This document shows, piece after piece, positions 6,495 through 7,471 of a stretch of DNA of 7,471 nucleotides. Numbering within the stretch: the stretch's first letter is position 1; each line of letters begins with the position of its first letter. The notes beneath the pieces were generated by a model. The model searched no databases and was not told the DNA's origin. It saw only the letters and a program-made list of their open reading frames with translations. The stretch lies in contig DCJK01000002.1 in the NCBI GenBank assembly GCA_002320005.1, forward strand, positions 1-7,471, in the 5' to 3' direction. A program made the translations under genes and the position numbers. The stretch is from Firmicutes bacterium UBA1702. Its GTDB lineage: Bacteria > Bacillota > Clostridia > Peptostreptococcales > Anaerovoracaceae.

Positions 6495-7471
6495 ATCCAA
6501 TCCCCCTAAATGCATCTTCCAGCATTTGCTGGGACTGCTTTTCCTGTTTGATGATATCCTGCATTTCCTTTTGGATGCGCTTCATTTCCTGTTCATAATC
6601 AATATCCATATCATGGTCGATAAATTCGATGTATTTGCTGGGGGTCAATGCCCAACCTTTCTTCTCGATTTCCGCCATAGCCACACTGCGGTAGAGCTCG
6701 GGAACCTCATAGTTGGCCCCATCCGTTCCCTCTGTCTGCCAGGTATGATAAATCTGGGCAGCATGCTCAATCTGGTTTGGTTTTAATTCTACTTTCTTCT
6801 TATTTTCGCCTTTCACTGGATTTTCCGTCCACTGACGAAGGTCCATAAAGAGAATCTGATGTTCCCGGTTCCTGAGATTCCTGCCGTGATACTTCCCGCC
6901 CTTTTTATTCTGGTTCAAAATCCAAAGGGTGACACTGATATCTGTGGTAATAAAGAGCTCTCTCGGCAGGACAATGATTGCCTCAACCTTGTCATTCTGG
7001 ATCAGCTTTTTGCGGATTTCCAGTGTGTCCCCGTCGTTCAGTGCTCCATTGGCCAGAAGGAATCCAGCAACACCGCTAGTCTTCTTCAAGTGGGAAAGGA
7101 TATGGAGGATCCAGGCATAATTCGCATTGCTTTCCGGCGGAAGCGCATAATCCGCCCATCTGGCATCATTTGCCAGCGTTGGGTCATACCATCCCTTCAG
7201 GTTGAATGGAGGATTCGCCATAATATAGTCAAAAAACAGTCCTTTATGTAAATCATGGGTAAAGGAAGAGTCATTCTCCTCTCCCAGATTATGGCTAAGT
7301 CCCCTCAACACAAGGTTCATTTTTGCAAGTCGGTACGTTGCCGCATCTTTTTCCTGGCCATAAATATTGATTTTATTGATATCTCCCTGGTGCGCCTTAA
7401 CTAGCGCAGCACTCTGGATAAACATACCGCCGCTACCGCAACAGGGATCGGTTGCCTTACAACATTTGATA
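6481..7471 (-). CDS. hsdM: Type I restriction-modification DNA adenine methyltransferase (5' end cut by window edge)
   Basis: The 329 visible residues are the C-terminal part of an HsdM, usually about 500 residues. The S-adenosylmethionine-binding motif I is DPCCGSGG at the very start (residues 8-15). GQEKD follows in the position that contacts the cofactor. The catalytic motif IV is NPPF at 86-89, the form typical of N6-adenine methyltransferases. The C-terminus is a charged helical segment (roughly the last 45 residues) of the type that packs against HsdS. The frame continues to the window edge, so the first visible ATG at 7425 lies inside motif I and is not the start. The protein methylates adenines in the host copies of the target and, in M2S1 form, is the core of the restriction complex. 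The TAA overlaps the start of hsdS. Confidence 0.96.
   Translation of the reverse strand, partial: IKCCKATDPCCGSGGMFIQSAALVKAHQGDINKINIYGQEKDAATYRLAKMNLVLRGLSHNLGEENDSSFTHDLHKGLFFDYIMANPPFNLKGWYDPTLANDARWADYALPPESNANYAWILHILSHLKKTSGVAGFLLANGALNDGDTLEIRKKLIQNDKVEAIIVLPRELFITTDISVTLWILNQNKKGGKYHGRNLRNREHQILFMDLRQWTENPVKGENKKKVELKPNQIEHAAQIYHTWQTEGTDGANYEVPELYRSVAMAEIEKKGWALTPSKYIEFIDHDMDIDYEQEMKRIQKEMQDIIKQEKQSQQMLEDAFRGIGYGID
6501..6507 (-). promoter_or_regulatory. Shine-Dalgarno site that decides the hsdS start
   Basis: The minus strand reads AGGGGGA followed by a six-base spacer and ATG at 6494. It lies inside the 3' end of hsdM, which points to translational coupling, and it favours 6494 over the upstream ATG at 6515. 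Confidence 0.6.

Noticed and set aside
6495..6515. Upstream ATG at 6515 as the hsdS start
   Set aside because: Its only purine-rich stretch abuts the ATG, whereas the ATG at 6494 has AGGGGGA at proper spacing and the usual KIRLGDYF beginning. The longer form cannot be fully excluded.
6519..6532. Palindrome CCAGCATTTGCTGG near the hsdM/hsdS junction, as an operator or inversion site
   Set aside because: It lies in hsdM coding sequence, and a 6-bp inverted repeat with a 2-base gap is expected about twice by chance in a window this size. No second copy was seen that would support an invertible hsdS.

Overview
The window reads almost entirely on the minus strand, so gene order runs from high to low coordinates. 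Strong AGGAGG-type ribosome sites, tightly packed or overlapping genes and the protein families seen suggest a Bacillota (Firmicutes) genome, possibly a gut clostridial or negativicute lineage. The genus cannot be fixed from this sequence.

From 7471 down to 2017 lies a complete-looking type I restriction-modification operon, except that the methyltransferase gene runs off the window edge. The order is hsdM (DNA adenine methyltransferase, N-terminus missing), hsdS (specificity subunit, start overlapping the end of hsdM) and hsdR (1113-residue translocase and nuclease, starting 2 bp after hsdS). HsdM and HsdS would form the methylase, and HsdR adds ATP-driven translocation and cleavage of unmodified DNA. 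HsdS has two visibly homologous target-recognition domains and is much more AT-rich than its neighbours.

About 50 bp after hsdR comes a gene for a helix-turn-helix / cysteine-knuckle / AP2-domain protein (1967 to 1299). It is split by one in-frame amber codon at 1700-1698, with the reading frame otherwise intact. An intrinsic terminator at its 3' end closes this block.

After a roughly 200-bp non-coding leader with inverted repeats, a compact phage-type cassette follows: a 63-residue hypothetical protein (1098-907), a 103-residue helical protein of the kind often mislabelled 'rrp5' in phage genomes (905-594), and the start of a DUF2800-like, Cas4/RecB-type PD-(D/E)XK nuclease (604 to the window edge). 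Each ribosome site in this cassette after the first lies inside the preceding gene, which suggests coupled translation. The simplest reading is a prophage or phage-derived island, with the type I system and the AP2 gene as a separately terminated unit beside a replication/recombination module. No tRNA, rRNA, CRISPR array, insertion sequence or attachment site is evident.
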